This document shows, one piece after another, positions 62,408-64,000 of a stretch of DNA of 64,000 nucleotides; positions within the stretch are counted from its first letter, which is position 1; every line of letters begins with the position of its first letter. The DNA is from Paulownia fortunei (taxonomy: Eukaryota > Streptophyta > Magnoliopsida > Lamiales > Paulowniaceae). A program made the translations under genes and the position numbers. Under the pieces are notes generated by a model that saw only the letters and a list, made by a program, of their open reading frames with translations, made no database searches and was not told where the DNA came from. The stretch spans positions 14,836,060 to 14,900,059 of the forward strand of contig CM033108.1 in assembly GCA_019321725.1 (NCBI GenBank), given 5' to 3'.

Positions 62408-62662
62408 TTATTTTGCCCCTGTGTCTACAATCCAACCAAGGAGAGAATTAGCAACAAAACCATGTGAGCATACAAATAAACTAAGAGAGCCAGGAGTGGG
62501 TCTTACTTTCTTCAGCTCAGTGTAATCACGAGCAAAGTGACCCAACTTTCCACATTTAAAACACTTTTCTTTCTTCTTTCCACCTTTCTTGCCCTGGTGA
62601 TGCTTTATAGATTTATCACCTTGTGGGGCCAAGTTTTGGCTTTGACCATTACTTTGTCTCAC
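62408..62662 (-). pseudogene. Copia B gag end: zinc knuckle and protease active site
   Basis: Contains the zinc knuckle CFKCGKLGHFARDY (last Cys changed to Tyr) after a Lys/Gly-rich stretch, and ends WIVDTGAK with the protease DTG triad at residues near 80-83. Frame breaks separate it from gag and from the rest of the protease. Confidence 0.88.
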
Positions 62663-62953
62663 ATCCTTTTACTTGTTCCAGCATTTGCCTTTATTGGGCT
62701 TATGTTGTCCAGCTTGTGCAATAAGAGCGACTGCTTGTGCTCGCCCTGATTCTCAACGGTCAGCCTCAAGCTTGAGATGACTGGCGATACTGTCAAATAT
62801 CTGGATTTGTTCATTATGTGTAAGCACAAGCTTAACATGTCCCCAAGTCTGCTCAGGTAGCAACCTTAGGATAACCAAAACTTATTGTTCATCAGTGAGC
62901 TCACTTCCAGCATTTTGAAGCTCTCGAATCATATCCTTCATCACATCAAGATG

Positions 62954-63421
62954 TTAGGTCATCGAGTGCTTCAGGTCAATTATGTATTGGTTGAATCTTA
63001 GGGTTAGTGCCCTCAGTCTTGTAGTCGAAGTGCTACCGTACGTAACCTTCAATACATGCCACAACTCTTTAGCTATAGAATATTGCTCAAACTCACGAAT
63101 TAGATTATCGTGCATGCAGCTCAACATAGTAAAGCGCACACACTTATCTTGATCCACCCACTTTTTGTACGTGTCTATATCGCGATAATATTGGGCAGTG
63201 GGTCCATTTGTTAGCTTAGTTGGCATAGGCATAGTAGTAGTGAGATGATCAAGGATCTTTTCTTTGTACAACAAAAATTGAATTTTTCTATGCCATATTG
63301 CATAGTTCTGGCCATTAAGTTTTCCAGTACCATAGAGATCAGAAAAAGCTAATTGGGCATCCATTACTGTATGATATGCGCAATAAGTTAGGTACTGGTC
63401 TAAAATTTTATCCAGACCCAA
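62954..63421 (-). pseudogene. Copia B gag, N-terminal and middle part
   Basis: 155 open codons. After a short N-terminus it reads LNGQNYAIWHRKIQFLL (the gag wording usually seen as LNGxNYxxW), then WVDQDKCVRFTMLSCMHDNLIREFEQYSIAKELWHVL and LRALTLRFNQYIIDLKHSM, the UBN2-type gag domain. It begins at an ATG in a plausible place before the conserved block. The frame breaks before the zinc knuckle at 62560. Confidence 0.88.
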
Positions 63422-64000
63422 TTAAATATTTATCATTTTTTAATTTAATTAGACAAAAAATTTATCACCAAGGCTAGTAATCATCTCCCACTGAATTAAA
63501 GATCATAATAAAAAAAATTACTAATCTATGAATAAAATTAGTAATGTCCATAAAAGAAATATGCATACATCACATATAAATAATAAACTTGGGTTGACAT
63601 TTGGTGCGTCATGTCGAGACAATTATTGGCCTATGGTGGTAATTAACGAAACATATTCCAAAATATATATATATATATACATGGCCTTCAAAAAATTGGC
63701 CCCATAAATACATCTTTCTAAAAAAAATTATATTTTTCAAGACCTACAACATAAATCTAAAATTGGAATACCGTATTACCACAATTCCCATTAATTAAAA
63801 ACATAACATACATGAGCACCCTAAATGTCAACTCTCATTTCATGCATATTCATAAATAATCGCATTGTATAAGATTACCTAATCACTAAAAAATACAATT
63901 AAAAAAAATATAAGCCTATTACATTATACCAATTTCTATCCAACCATAAAAAAATAATTATAGAATTTAATAAATTCTAAATATTCAAATAGGCCAGAAA
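63422..64000 (-). other. Copia B leader
   Basis: Non-coding leader upstream of gag, similar to copia A 46050-46700 (AGTAATCATCTCCCACTGAA, then TTGGTG.. and the AT-rich stretch). A short (TA)n tract lies near 63666. The primer-binding site and 5' LTR are not reached. Confidence 0.6.

Larger units (their letters stand above)
48960..64000 (-). mobile_element. Ty1/copia element B (5' LTR beyond the window), interrupted by an Angela-like copia
   Basis: The 3' LTR starts at 48960 (TGTAAGCAAG), is split at 49238 and resumes after 58593, ending near 58765. The coding region runs on the minus strand from 60126 to 63421 with RNase H, RT, integrase, protease and gag pieces in copia order. Total LTR length without the insertion is about 445 bp, as in copia A. 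From the copia A layout, the 5' LTR should lie about 1-1.5 kb past the window end. Confidence 0.85.

Noticed and set aside
1..64000. tRNA, rRNA or organellar DNA insertions
   Set aside because: No cloverleaf with A- and B-box wording or conserved rRNA segment was recognised by eye. tRNA-like strings are retrotransposon primer-binding sites. A tRNAscan run would settle it.

Overview
This is plant nuclear DNA, most likely from a dicot. It is AT-rich, dominated by nested transposable elements, and holds one intact nuclear gene for a chloroplast protein. That gene (10172..11281) encodes the 43-kDa subunit of the chloroplast signal recognition particle (cpSRP43, Arabidopsis symbol CAO). Nothing in the sequence identifies the species.

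Layout. 1-1.5 kb: a decayed three-exon fragment resembling the spliceosomal helicase Aquarius. 1.5-6.2 kb: a degraded Ty1/copia element on the minus strand with both LTRs. 7.3-10 kb: two pieces of an Angela/TAR-like copia LTR on either side of a possible small hAT element. 10-13 kb: cpSRP43 and its 3' side. 15.25-20.55 kb: a decayed hAT transposon whose transposase is split by a solo copia LTR. 20.58-21.62 kb: a near-complete fold-back Mutator-like MITE with a perfect 9-bp target duplication.

22-38.7 kb: a minus-strand copia remnant broken by three younger insertions, namely a gypsy solo LTR, a second gypsy-like solo LTR and a complete Tekay-type chromovirus (29311..38615, 5-bp target duplication, 1136-codon pol ORF). 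39.4-64 kb: a minus-strand LINE remnant broken by copia A (41174..48066) and copia B (48960 to beyond the window end). The 3' LTR of copia B is itself split by a full-length Angela/TAR-like copia (49238..58593).

Most junctions can be placed to the base from TG..CA termini, target-site duplications and coding motifs that rejoin across each insertion. This gives an explicit relative order of events. I found no convincing undescribed biological system. The points most worth a second look are the nested stratigraphy, the fold-back MULE, GC-rich repeat islands in the leaders of two different copia elements, the strongly indel-biased damage in the young Tekay element (possibly an assembly artefact), and the 5' leader and possible 3' intron of cpSRP43.
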